NCBI RefSeq assembly: GCF_963678635.1
Contig: NC_087066.1
Location: 36,395,152-36,459,151 of the forward strand
DNA length: 64,000 nt
From: Symsagittifera roscoffensis
Taxonomy: Eukaryota; Xenacoelomorpha; Acoela; Convolutidae
Reading direction: 5' to 3'
The notes beneath the pieces were generated by a model, which made no database searches, was not told the origin of the DNA, and worked only from the letters and a program-made list of their open reading frames with translations. A program made the translations under genes and the position numbers. This document shows positions 1 through 9,574 of the stretch, piece by piece (within the stretch, counting starts at the first letter, position 1; each line of letters starts with the position of its first letter).

Positions 1-148
1 TTGTATCAATTGTATTAGCAGAGCAAACGGAAAGTTCCTTTATGATCAAAGGTTTTTTGCCACATTTAAATCCTTCAATATCTAAAATAATGAGATTATT
101 GAAAAACAGATTTTTAGTTTTCTTTCTTTGGGTTAACATGACTTTCAC

Positions 149-556
149 TCAACATTCCAACAAACGAAATAACTTTGGTTTGAATGTTTTAAGAAATAAG
201 CAAAACGCAATACCTGTCACGTGACCCAGGTAACAGTTTTTTATTGGACAAGGCAAAACATATGTGTACCCAGGACCGATATGATTTTTTTCTTGCAAAT
301 GTCCTGCTGCGTCATGCAAAATAGCATGTATTCTAAGAAATTTGAAATGTTTCAAGTGTTTGTCGAGCGACGAATTGTCTATTCCAATTAAACCACCATA
401 TGGTCTGTTTTTCAAAACAAAATCCAAATTAATATCAGCATCCAAATACAAACAAGTGGCTAAAAAATACTGAAATCTGACTGATTTGTCTGGATATTGT
501 GATTTTAAGTCTATAAAAATTTCATGAATGAGTTTTAAATCGAAAGTTGAAATCAT
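149..556 (-). CDS. Unknown 135-residue protein of the PolB-element block
   Basis: I do not recognise the family. The first ATG of the open frame is at 556. The product is compact and soluble-looking, without an obvious signal peptide or membrane segment, and has a His-rich middle (HAILHDAAGHLQ). It is the last of three - strand genes packed head to tail, 47 bases after the stop of the HUH-like gene, with no intron. That density contrasts with the sparse spliced genes elsewhere and suggests a viral or selfish-element origin. The coding claim rests on the open frame and the tight spacing only. A further gene may lie to the left, outside the window. Confidence 0.5.
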   Translation of the reverse strand: MISTFDLKLIHEIFIDLKSQYPDKSVRFQYFLATCLYLDADINLDFVLKNRPYGGLIGIDNSSLDKHLKHFKFLRIHAILHDAAGHLQEKNHIGPGYTYVLPCPIKNCYLGHVTGIAFCLFLKTFKPKLFRLLEC

Positions 557-603
557 GTTTACTGAACTCAATATAATAAAAAAGGAATAATGAAAAGTAT
601 CAA

Positions 604-1392
604 TTAAAACTTAACTTTCTCTTCAACAATAAATTTCACAAATAGCACATCAGTATCTACATCAAGTTTTCCATATCCACTTGTCAAAATATCCATTATT
701 TTACAAAAAGCGGCAGAATGGGGTCCATTAATTAAACTTTCAAATCTTTTCAAAGTTTCTGTATTCATCTCATCTGTTTGAACATGTCTGCTTTCTGTAT
801 GTTTCTTTGAAACTGAAGTCGAAACTCTTACGGATTTGCTTGACGTCGACGATGCAGCAGGCGTAACTGTATTATCAATTCGTTTCTGTCCCCCAACGGC
901 CGGAGATTTCTTGCAAACGTTTTGATTTGGTGAAGTTTGTTTGTTAGATGATGTTGCAGAAAGCAATAAATTGGGTAAACGTTTTTTGATTGCAGTGAAA
1001 TCTAACAAATCGAGATTGGCTGCAACAGGTTGTACTGAATAAGTGAGAGCTAGTTTAAGCTTGTCAAATAACTCACCGTTTCCTTTGACATCTTTAGCAG
1101 GAGAAACTAAGTATTTGAAGCAAGTGAAAATACAAGGAACACTGAAACATTTTTGGGAAGGAAAAAATTGGTTTAATTGTTCCTCTGAATCTACTTGAAT
1201 CAATATATGGTAATGAGTTTTTTTTTCATTCTCGACTGAAAAAGGGCAATATTCAGATTTGAAGTGGCTTCCAAAAGCATAATTTTTAAAAGTAGATAAA
1301 TTAGGAATTTTTTCAGTGATAACAAATTTGAAATTTGGTTGAAATTTTTTGAAATAATCAGGTAACACAACTTCGAACATAGCTTCTGCCAT
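604..1392 (-). CDS. HUH-like (Rep-type) candidate protein, 262 aa
   Basis: Residues 1-130 look folded. They contain a hydrophobic-flanked H-x-H (H60 and H62 in THYHILIQV) and, about 35 residues later, a Tyr/Lys element (Y94 to K100 in KYLVSPAK). The order and spacing recall the HUH motif and the Tyr/Lys motif of rolling-circle or parvovirus-type initiator nucleases. Residues 145-205 are Ser/Thr/Lys-rich and probably disordered, and a short folded tail follows. There is no helicase domain. The gene starts 14 bases after the upstream PC4-like gene stops, so the two may be co-transcribed. The HUH assignment is inference from two short motifs; a structural prediction would settle it. It could instead be an unrelated DNA-binding protein. 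Confidence 0.5.
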   Translation of the reverse strand: MAEAMFEVVLPDYFKKFQPNFKFVITEKIPNLSTFKNYAFGSHFKSEYCPFSVENEKKTHYHILIQVDSEEQLNQFFPSQKCFSVPCIFTCFKYLVSPAKDVKGNGELFDKLKLALTYSVQPVAANLDLLDFTAIKKRLPNLLLSATSSNKQTSPNQNVCKKSPAVGGQKRIDNTVTPAASSTSSKSVRVSTSVSKKHTESRHVQTDEMNTETLKRFESLINGPHSAAFCKIMDILTSGYGKLDVDTDVLFVKFIVEEKVKF

Positions 1393-1406
1393 TTTGTAAA
1401 GGAAAA

Positions 1407-1778
1407 TTAATTCGAGTCGTGCTTGAAATCGTTTGTGTTTGAGGAAAGTTGAGATTTCCTGGCTCGTTTACAGTTAGACTGTGGTTTGTCTTTGTTTTCA
1501 ACAGTATCAGAAGTTTCACTTGTTTGCGCTCGGATTGACTTTCCCGACTTTAGTAATTTTGAAAATTCTTCGCTGCTTAAGGAAAGTCTTTGTACACATT
1601 CAAATTCAGCGCCTTCAGTTGCTTTTTTGAAAACTTTCAGGAATACATAAGTTCCAGTTTGGTCATATGTTTTCAATGTAGCACGCACTAATCTTTTACT
1701 GTTTTCCGAAATATCAAAATAGCAATTGCCAAAATCTTTATCTGCATTTGCTGTGGTGCTTGTTTTGGTTTTATTCAT
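1407..1778 (-). CDS. PC4-like candidate single-strand DNA-binding protein, 123 aa
   Basis: Residues 16-80 alternate short beta-like strands and end with a Leu/Ser-rich helix (RLSLSSEEFSKLLKSG). This recalls the fold and ending of PC4/p15-type ssDNA-binding domains, where a strand-rich sheet is followed by a 'sLs.eew..L' helix. The C-terminus (residues 85-123) is charged, with a basic KRARK patch that could be a nuclear signal. It is the first gene of the - strand trio. A TATATAAA box on the same strand lies at 1888-1895, about 110 bases upstream of the ATG. An ssDNA-binding protein beside an HUH-like protein and a DNA polymerase would make a coherent replication module. The family call is inference. 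Confidence 0.45.
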   Translation of the reverse strand: MNKTKTSTTANADKDFGNCYFDISENSKRLVRATLKTYDQTGTYVFLKVFKKATEGAEFECVQRLSLSSEEFSKLLKSGKSIRAQTSETSDTVENKDKPQSNCKRARKSQLSSNTNDFKHDSN

Positions 1779-2261
1779 TGTAACGAGTAAATTTTCAAAG
1801 TAACTTGATTCAAAACTGAATAGAAAGAAATGAATGGTTTCGATTGAATGTATATGTCTGCAAAAGAAAGCGTTGTATCTATTTTAATTTATATACACAT
1901 GTACTTTATATCGCAAAGATATTGGATTGCAATTTGGTTCAAATGGATAAGTATTTTGTGCATGTACAACTGATAAGAATTTTAATGGGTGTTAAAGGTC
2001 ACAATGTTTAAACGTTATTTTCGATACAAGCTATTTGTTTGAATGCAATTTAGATAAACATAGAATACCACGCAAGGTAACATAAATATTTTACACGCCC
2101 TCTCTTATTAAATTGATCAAAAACTACATAGGAGGTCTTGAAATTTCTAATTTTAGAAGAACCAATCCCTATTTTAATCTCTTGAGGCGTTTTCACAATT
2201 CATTTCAGTTTCATTTCTCTCCGCGTTACGTTTGTCCTTTTCTTCCAATTTTTCTTCAAAA
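1779..2261. promoter_or_regulatory. Divergent intergenic region with TATA box
   Basis: This 480-base spacer separates the - strand trio from the + strand gene at 2262. A TATATAAA box on the - strand (1888-1895) is placed to drive the PC4-like gene. I see no equally clear TATA on the + strand. No ORF of note crosses it. Confidence 0.4.
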
Positions 2262-2897
2262 ATGCCTTGTTATGTTATTGCCGGATATTCCAATCACGAA
2301 AGAACCATTTTTTATGAAACCGTTCACGGTAATTTTGTAGCAATAATTAACGAAGAAAAAAGTTTCAATTCTGATGAGTGGGCTTGTACTCATCACGTTA
2401 TGATTTACAAATATTTTTTACATTTATTCAGTAAACTTTCCTTAAAAAATTCAAAGAAAGACGAAGAACTGAATATAAAGTATTTGAGTTACCTTACAAA
2501 TTCTGGTAAATATACGGATCCTGACGAGCCTCTTGCTCTTCAGGTTGATATTTCAACTTTATCAAAACCAGTAAAAAAATTTTTGTATAAATACGATTGT
2601 GATGTTACTCCGATGTGTGAAAACCAGTTAGAATACTTTGAAGAAATTGAATTTTTTGATCCTTTATGGGGAATGGAACAGATTGAATCACCATCATTAG
2701 TTACCCCGAAAGCTGATCCTTCTCCTACAGTGTCACCATGGCTTGATGAACCAGATTCTTCAACTCCTACGCGCACCCCCGAAGCGACAGTGAGTAATCA
2801 TATGGAAAATTTGACTCCTTCTCTACGCCTTGCACCAAAGAAAAAACGGAAGCTAACAACACTAGAGAAAGCGCAGGAGTATTTGGACCTTATATAA
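2262..2897 (+). CDS. Unknown nuclear protein with SV40-type NLS, 211 aa
   Basis: The frame is uninterrupted from the ATG at 2262. I do not recognise the N-terminal 130 residues, which look folded and rich in aromatics. Residues 140-175 are a Pro/Ser/Thr linker with about five S/T-P pairs, possible proline-directed kinase sites. Near residue 194 is PKKKRKL, a textbook monopartite nuclear localisation signal, followed by a short amphipathic end. An AATAAA follows 53 bases after the stop. It is transcribed away from the HUH-like/PC4-like trio and towards the polymerase. In layout it resembles an early regulatory gene of a small DNA element, which is inference. Confidence 0.55.
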   Translation: MPCYVIAGYSNHERTIFYETVHGNFVAIINEEKSFNSDEWACTHHVMIYKYFLHLFSKLSLKNSKKDEELNIKYLSYLTNSGKYTDPDEPLALQVDISTLSKPVKKFLYKYDCDVTPMCENQLEYFEEIEFFDPLWGMEQIESPSLVTPKADPSPTVSPWLDEPDSSTPTRTPEATVSNHMENLTPSLRLAPKKKRKLTTLEKAQEYLDLI

Positions 2898-2949
2898 CTT
2901 TGAAACTGAGGTTGAGTTTTATTGATTTTTGTTTGTTTTTATTGTGTAT

Positions 2950-2955
2950 AATAAA
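2950..2955 (+). terminator. Poly(A) signal AATAAA
   Basis: A canonical hexamer 53 bases after the stop of the NLS-bearing gene, followed by T/G-rich sequence. Confidence 0.45.
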
Positions 2956-3029
2956 TTAACTTTAAAATTGAGTTTGAGATTACATCTTGTGTTTGTTCAT
3001 ATTTTATCACACGATTGTGTTCTGATTAA

Positions 3030-3660
3030 AAATTTAGTATAAAAGCCTTTAAAATTTGAAGTTAAAAAAATCATTTCTTTTTCAATTAATTGACTTTTTT
3101 TTTTCAATTAAAAACAAAAAAAAGTTCGTAAAATTTTCATTTTTTCCACAAATAGGAGTTAACATATTAACATTGAAGTTCTTATTTACATGATTGATCT
3201 TGAGAAAAAAATTGAAAAGCATCCATATTTATGCTAATTTTTTGAAAACAAGATAAAAAAATATCAATTTCGTTTTTTGAAAAAAAAGATAATTAACGTC
3301 AAAAAAAACTGTAAAAAAATAATTTTGGATGAAAACTTTTATTGTCATTTGTTCATTCATTTAATTACCATACAAATTGAATATAATAAGAAATAGTATA
3401 AAAGATGTTTAAAACCAACTTTTTGTTAAAAATAAATATATTTTTCATGTTTTTAGTTAAAAATTTGATTTTTTAATTACAAAAAGGAAAAAAAAATGCA
3501 ATAATTTTTTCATTTTCTTCAAATTGGAGTTACCATATGATCATTGATACTGTTGTCTCCAAAAATGATCTTCATAAAAAAAAAGTATTCATCATCATGC
3601 TAAATATTTGAGAAAAATAATAAAAATCATATTTTTTTAATTGATGACTCATCGTTTTTT
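3030..3660. repeat. Diverged tandem duplication, period about 359 bp, each with TATAAAAG
   Basis: Two diverged copies of an AT-rich segment lie head to tail. Matching landmarks are TATAAAAG at 3038-3045 and 3397-3404, then a shared 'ggagtta' block near 3155 and 3526 followed by similar A-rich text. There is no convincing ORF. The stretch lies between the NLS gene and the polymerase. Confidence 0.5.
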
Positions 3661-4333
3661 CACTTTTCCGAAAAAATGCGATTTTCAACCAGAAGACGCA
3701 ATTTTTTATTATGAGCAAGTAGTGTTGTTATGAAAGTGCAATGAGGGGCACGACTAATGAGATTGTGGGAGTAGATGTTTTTTCAATAGTCTTCGAGAAA
3801 AACGCTAATCCCCTTAATCCCCCCTAAAACAACAAACTCATTTTTCTTTACAGAAAAGTATTTTTTCTGACTTTTTTTTCATATCGAAAGACAATTGAGA
3901 CAAATTCATGATGACATGAACCGTGCAACCGCTCCGTGATTGACATCATTGATAACAATGCGCCTGGAAAGTTAAAAAACTGACAGTTTTTCAGTTTTTG
4001 CTTTACTTATTCATCATTTCAACTGTTTTTGATACAAATTTTGACATTTTTAGAGAATATTCTGTCCCCATGACAATTGAGATATTTGGGATTTATCATG
4101 TGTTGTGACATGCTCAACTTTTATTCGCAATTTCGAAAATTTTATCAACTTATAATTTGAATTGATAAAATATAAAACTAAAACTTTTATCTCTTGGCTC
4201 TAAAATCATTTTGGATAAAAATTTAGCTCAAACTTGGTTTGCTTCGATTAATTTTTATCGTTTGTAGTAATTATAACAATTCAAACAACAATTAATCTGT
4301 TTCACCCAATCGAATTTGAGTTTGACATTTATG
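3661..4333. other. Gene-free AT-rich stretch upstream of the polymerase
   Basis: I see no ORF, RNA gene or repeat that I can support here. It forms the distal 5' flank of the polymerase gene. Confidence 0.4.
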
Positions 4334-4435
4334 GCGGGAAATTCAAATGTAATTCAAATTTCTGCGGGAAAAGAGTTCAAATTCAAAGTTAAGCGGGAAA
4401 AGCTATTCAAATTCAAACCAAGAAGGGGAAAAAGG
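4334..4435 (+). promoter_or_regulatory. Three GCGGGAAA repeats (E2F-like sites) upstream of PolB
   Basis: GCGGGAAA occurs at 4334-4341, 4364-4371 and 4393-4400, spaced 30 and 29 bases. Each is followed by ATTCAAA-type text, and a degenerate fourth unit (AGGGGAAAA) lies near 4424. GCGGGAAA is a recognised E2F/DP half-site. The repeats lie 90-190 bases upstream of the polymerase ATG at 4523. That the host S-phase machinery would read them is inference. Confidence 0.45.
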
Positions 4436-4522
4436 AATCTAAAAGCAGTAATTTAAACCTTTTGGTGTTTGGTTGGGATTCATTCCCTTTCCTGCTTCGC
4501 TTTAAAATAGTTCCAGAGCGAA

Positions 4523-6421
4523 ATGGGTTTCAAGTGTAACTATTGTCCCAAAGTTTTTACAATAAAAACTAATAGATCTCGTCATGAACGAAACTTTCAC
4601 GCTGTTGAAAAAGAATTACCCGTTTTTACTTGCTACCATTGTAATTTTAGCACTTTACTGCTATCAAAATTACAGCAGCATATTGAATCAGATCATCAAA
4701 AATTTAACAATTTATGTCGGTATTGTCGGCTTGGTTTTTGTGAACTTAAAGATTTCAAGGATCACATGCAATCAGAGCATGGGTTACCTGTTTTGGATCA
4801 ACAACTAACATCACTCAGCAACCCCTCTAGCTCAATCACACAAGCAAGTGATATTGATAACTTTCCAGCTTCAATTGAAGTTCATGAATCAGCCATGAAA
4901 AATACGTTAATGACTTTTATTATTCCCAACCAAAATATTGAACATGATCTTATCGAATTTATGACCTTGAAAAAAAATGAGATTCAAAGGTTGATATTAG
5001 ATAGAACCTGTAATGGACCCTGCAAAGTACAATTTTCGGCTAAACTTACTTTAATCAAGCATGCTACTGTTGTTTCGGACCAAAGCGTGCAACAACCTGA
5101 AGACGAACGCGTTGAAATTTTCGCTAATTCTATGATGACTCCCCTATATGCAAACGGTTTGTCTGATGAATTATTTCTCGAAATGCTCGGAAAAATGGAA
5201 GCTGTGTTCCAGAATTTTTCAGCCCATGGTAGCGGCTGGGTTCTGCAGCGTGTAAATGAGCTTTACATTAAAATCGGAAAAATGTTACCAATCAGAGGCT
5301 CTTCGTTTATACCTCTCCCTGCAAAAATAGCAAATTCGCAACAATTAATTAATATTCGTAATCACAACGACCACAATTGCTTTTTGTTATGCTACACTGC
5401 CGCCTATCATCTTAGATATAAGCCTGATCTAATTGTCGGTAGGTTAGTTGATTCTAAACTTGAAGAGACAGATCCACACACCTATACAAAACCCGGAACG
5501 CATCAGGCTTCTGATGATTTCGTTATGCCTATGGGCTTGAACATGATTCCTCAATTCGAGCGACTTAATAACGTTCAAGTAAACGTGTTTCAATATCAAA
5601 AAGGAGATCTCATTCCAATGATTGTCTCAAAGTTTGAAAGTTCAGATAATTTTATCATGGATCTGCTTTTGTTATCTGAACCCGGAATGCACCACTTTGT
5701 TTTGATAAAAGACCTGCTCCGATTTGTTTGTGAAGTTCGAAAGCAAAAATTCCGAAGTTTCCTGCAGTTGTGTCGTAACTGTTTTCAAATTCATTACAAT
5801 GAAATTGATCATAAAACGCATGAGCGATTATGTAAAGATCATGAACCAGCTGTAGTGATAATGCCAACAGCTGAAAATGGCTGCCACAAGTATAAATTTA
5901 AAAACTTTCAAGCTCTCTGGTATGCACCTATTGTTGTTTATTTTGATTTCGAATCGTTCCTGAGTCCCGTTACAACATGTATGAACAACCCACAAATTTC
6001 CTCATCTCGCGTTCTAGAAAAACATGAACCCTCCGGGTATTCAATGGTTGCTATTGACCATGAGTCCTCAGAACCATTTTTCTTTAGTCTTGACAGCTCT
6101 GAAAATTGTTTAGAAAACTTTATCAAAGAGTTACATCTATTAGCCCGAGACGTTTACATCTATAAACGGAAAGTACCACATTATTTGGGAGATCGCAGCC
6201 AACTGCGTAAAGAAGAAACTTTAACCTGTTGGATTTGTCAAGAAAACTTCAGTGAAAGCGAAGAAAAGTGCCTGGATCACTGTCACTCTTCGGGAAAATT
6301 TCTAGGATGGACCCACGACAAATGTAATTTAGCGCGAAGAAACATAAATTACATTCCAGTCGTGGGACACAATTTGCAGAATTATGACATGCATCATATA
6401 TGTCTAGCGTTGAACGAATGA
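4523..6421 (+). pseudogene. Family B DNA polymerase, part 1: zinc fingers, exonuclease I, endonuclease VII-like insert
   Basis: Three C2H2 fingers open the protein (C5/C8/H21/H26, C37/C40/H53/H58, C65/C68/H81/H86). A region containing HNDHNCF (281-287) and a Cys/His cluster (417-437) follows. Exonuclease motif I is YFDFESF (473-479). Inserted behind it is an endonuclease VII/HNH-like unit with CWIC (569-572), DHCH (585-588) and HDKCN (598-602). Exonuclease motif II, GHNLQNYD (615-622), then appears. This order is typical of the PolB of Mavericks and related metazoan PolB elements. The frame ends at an in-frame TGA (6419-6421), while the homologous protein clearly continues in the same frame, so the gene is broken here. 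It encodes no intron. Confidence 0.8.
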
Positions 6422-7204
6422 GACTCGCGTAGTACAATACAAGTCATTCCATCCACCGATGAGAAATATATTTCACTAATTATCGGAGTAGTGGTTAAAA
6501 CCATTACACGAAAAGATCAAACAACACAAAACATTTATGAGTATCTTCGTTTTGTAGATTCTTTCAAGTTTCTAAACTCATCACTACAAAAGTTAGTTGA
6601 CAACTTGCCTGACAACAAATTTACAATTCTGGAAAACCACTTTCAAAACGTAAGCCAAACTTGTAGAACTCTCATACGTAGAAAAGGATTCTATCCTTAT
6701 AATTACATGACCTACCGTAAAAAGTTTGACGAAAAAGAGTTACCGCCTCTCGAAAAGTGGGTGAATAGTTTAGACGGAGATAAAATTGCTATTAGTGCTG
6801 ATAACTTGGTTGAAGCCAAAGAAGTTTTCAATCAATTTAATTGTCAAAACCTGCGCGACTATCATGACTTATATTTGTCATGTGACACATTGCTCCTAGC
6901 CTGTGTCTTTGAGGAATTCCGCTCTATCAGCTATGAAACATACAGCCTTGATTGTGCTCATCATTTCACCGCTTCCAATTTAGCTGGTGACGCTTTCAAG
7001 CGGGTATGTAAAGCTGATGTTGAATTGCTAACGGATCGAGATCATTTAGACATGGTTGAAAAAATGATGCGAGGTGGTACTGCATCAATCTTTGAAAAAC
7101 GACAGTTCACTGCAAACAACAGGCAAATGAACGAAACATTTAATTCGAGCGAAGATACTACCTATGGCTTCATGGTTGATGCCAACAACTTATACGGTGA
7201 GTAA
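6422..7204 (+). pseudogene. Family B DNA polymerase, part 2: exonuclease III and polymerase motif A
   Basis: This continues the frame of part 1 after the TGA. The exonuclease III region reads YLSCDTLLLACVFEEFR. Polymerase motif A is DANNLYG, encoded at 7178-7198, the D-x-x-N-L-Y-G form seen in protein-primed and Maverick-type polymerases. Immediately after it the frame is lost (TAA at 7202-7204), and homology resumes in another frame from 7204, consistent with a single-base lesion. The break region contains GGTGAGTAAT, which looks like a splice donor, but homology resumes at once, so I read it as a frameshift and not an intron. Confidence 0.75.
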
Positions 7205-7743
7205 TGCAAACTCACAAACTGCCTGCACGTCATTTCGAGACAATCGGAGTTAGAAATGAAAGAAATAATCAAGAAAACGAAGATGAGAATTCCATGTCAA
7301 TAGAAGAAATTTTAGCAACCCCTGACGATTCAAACTACGGTTATATTGTTGAAATTGATTTAAAATACCCTCAATTGTTGCATGAAAGTCACCGTGACTA
7401 TCCACTGGCACCCACTAAGGAAGTTGTTCAAAAAGATTGGTTGAGCAGATACCAAACAAATATCTCAGAACAAATGAAAAACAATGAAAACTGTGGACCC
7501 ACAATAGGTAAAGTGAAAAAACTTCTACAAACTTTACATGATAAACTTTATATAATTCATTATAAACTCCTGAAACTCTACGTGAAGCTTGGTCTTATCG
7601 TTACAAAACTGTATCGCATCGTAAAGTTCAAACAAGAATTGTGGCTCGAACCGTACATAACTCTAAATACAAACAAACGAAAAGCGGCAAAAAACAAGTT
7701 TGAAGAAGCCCTGTACAAACTATTGATCAATTCAATTCAATAC
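7204..7743 (+). pseudogene. Family B DNA polymerase, part 3: fingers region, then truncated
   Basis: Homology resumes directly downstream of motif A. It runs through the conserved YPLAP element and a stretch resembling the 'dK.nYilHy..Lk.Yl.lGl' region, to the motif B helix (NKRKAAKNKFEEALYKLLIN). It stops just before the Y-G that should end motif B. Palm motif C and the thumb are missing. Low-complexity A/T sequence takes over from about 7780, so the copy cannot encode an active polymerase. Confidence 0.7.
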
Positions 7744-7779
7744 CGGCTCAAAATTGTTCAAATAGCGCTTTTTATTTTC

Positions 7780-8345
7780 AAAAAATTTAAAAAATGTCAA
7801 AAATTTTTGTTGGAAAAAAAAATTTAAAAAAATTTTGTCAAAAAAAATTTGGTAAAAAAGAAATGTGATAAAAAAAGTTTTGTAAAAAAAAAATTTTGTC
7901 ATCAAAAAAAAAATTTGGAAAAAAAAATTTTTGAAAAAAATTTTGGAAAAAAAAAATTTTATGAAAAAAAATTTTGTCATCAAAAAAATTTGGAAAAAAA
8001 AATTGAAAAAAAAATTTTTTGATAAAAAAATTTTTGAAAAAAATTTTGAAAAAAAAAAAATTTTGGAAAAAAAAATTTTATGAAAAAAATTTTGTCATCA
8101 AAAAAAAAGTTGGAAAAAAAATTTTTGAAAAAACTTTTGGAAAAAAAAAATTTTGGAAAAAAAAAAATTTTATGAAAAAAAAATTTTGTCATCAAAAAAA
8201 ATTTGGAAAATAAATTGAAAAAAATTTTTTTAATTTTTGAAAAAAATTTTTGAAAAAAATTTTGAAAAAAAAAATTTTGGAAAAAAAAATTTTATGAAAA
8301 AAATTTTTTGTGAAAAATTTTTTTTCTGAGTGAAATTTTTGAGAT
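7780..8345. repeat. A/T simple-repeat expansion replacing the polymerase palm
   Basis: About 560 bases consist almost wholly of A-runs and T-runs separated by GG or TG. A recurring 'ttttgtcatcaaaaaa' landmark appears near 7896, 7971, 8087 and 8185, giving a loose 75-115 base higher-order period. It sits exactly where motif C and the thumb should be. Confidence 0.8.
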
Positions 8346-8370
8346 GACTTAGGTTTTTTGGTGCTTCTGT

Positions 8371-8440
8371 GGGTGGGGGTAAGGGGGGGAGGTATAGGTT
8401 AAATTGTTATCACCTTTTTTTAAATGGGAGGGGGGGGGTG
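8371..8440 (+). repeat. G-rich runs, possible G-quadruplex
   Basis: Two clusters of G-runs (8371-8392 and about 8427-8440) each have three or more G tracts close together. They could form G4 structures. I infer no function. Confidence 0.3.
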
Positions 8441-8540
8441 TGGATCTTCTGAAAAGGATGCGTTCATACTTTTTTTTTTCAATTTCAAGTATTAGTTTAC
8501 AAAACATTTAGTTTACAAAACATTATAATGATTAGTGAGC

Positions 8541-8712
8541 ATCATTTTTTTAATAGATACACGGAAGCACTCAGCAAAAGGAATCACTAAGGTGACTCAA
8601 CGGTTGCTAACTCATGAAAAATACATCAAAACTCTCGCGTCTGGAAACCTTGTACGAGCCGAAAATACTCGCATCATCTCCGAGAGGCATATTCTGAACA
8701 CATCCTCAGCGA
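8541..8712 (+). pseudogene. Family B DNA polymerase, C-terminal remnant
   Basis: The frame reads KGITKVTQ, THEKYIKTL and then an R-x-x-S-x-x-H element (RIISERH). As I recall, this is the pattern near the C-terminus of Maverick-type PolB proteins, which usually end in a conserved 'dG..tL.yGH' element. That element occurs next door in another frame (DGISTLPYGH), so a small deletion with frameshift separates the two. No ATG precedes it. It is the downstream flank of the deletion that removed the palm and thumb. Confidence 0.5.
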
Positions 8713-9133
8713 TGGTATCTCTACATTGCCATACGGTCACTATAGAACAGTAAATGCTTCTATCTTTCCCGATAGCAATCAGGATGATGATGATGATGAT
8801 AGCGAAAGGAACGTGAGTGAAACTAATAGCACCAGTCACCACAAAGATCAAGATTTAGACGATTGGCTGAAATTTTTCGAGGAAGAAGATGAGATAGTCG
8901 ACTGGGATCACGAGAGCTCGAACCAAGAAGAAATCTTTACGCAGGATACGAATTATGGGTCAGAAGATAGCTTTCTTGTGTTAGATACTCAACCGAACCG
9001 TTCGTTGAGAGACCTGTTAATTAGTATCACCAGCTATGAAGCTCCAGATCCAGGTAGAGTTCGTGTCGACCGCGAAGCAGTTGAAGATTCAGCACCGCAG
9101 TCAAAAAGACGTAAAACAAACAAAAAACTTTAA
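8618..9133 (+). pseudogene. Polymerase C-terminal end with acidic tail and basic nuclear signal
   Basis: The frame opens at 8618 after a stop and contains no ATG at all, so it must be the tail of an upstream reading frame and not a separate gene. After DGISTLPYGHYR it continues about 120 residues as a strongly acidic, probably disordered extension (Asp-run from a GAT repeat; WLKFFEEEDE). It ends with KRRKTNKK, a likely nuclear signal. An acidic tail of this length is not part of the polymerase core and may be an element-specific extension. Confidence 0.5.
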
Positions 9134-9570
9134 TGTTGTGTGTTTGATTCAAGTTGAATACAAAATTTAATGTTGTAAATTAGTGTACTGTATTATACTT
9201 ACTTTCCACGTTTGTTCACTGTTAGGTAATGGCGGGCTACTTTAAATCCACTTTTGGTTTTGTGTTACTATTTTATCTGGAGTGGTTTTGAGAGTTTTTA
9301 TATTGGAATTGACCCCAAACTGCTTTTGGTGCGTTTAACCGACACTTACTTCAGAAGATTGTGTGTATAATTCAACCATTTTAGTTCATATCTCTTTTCA
9401 CCAAGACCAAAGCGTTTGTAGAAACATTGAAAGAACCAATTCGCAAAGACCTTCAACAGCAAAACACAATGAAAAGTTTTAGTTCAATTGGAATACAACA
9501 TAGCTTGCCGAGCTATAGGTGGCGGAAAGAAATAATATATCGCCAGTACGATTTTGTTTTAACCAACACA
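9134..9570. other. Gene-free flank of the PolB element
   Basis: AT-rich sequence without a supportable gene. The right boundary of the PolB element probably lies here. I could not find a terminal inverted repeat matching the start of the window, whose left end may be outside. Confidence 0.3.
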
Positions 9571-9574
9571 ACTT

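Noticed and set aside
2540-2776. 78-codon - strand open frame.
   Set aside because: It is a shadow of the NLS-bearing + strand gene.
6419-6421. In-frame TGA in PolB considered as selenocysteine or programmed readthrough.
   Set aside because: The next bases (GAC) are not a readthrough context, and the gene is broken in several other places.
7190-7215. GGTGAGTAAT at the polymerase break looks like a splice donor.
   Set aside because: Homologous protein resumes immediately in another frame, so a one-base lesion explains it better than an intron.
7732-8213. Long Lys/Phe-only open frames on both strands.
   Set aside because: They are translations of the A/T simple repeat.
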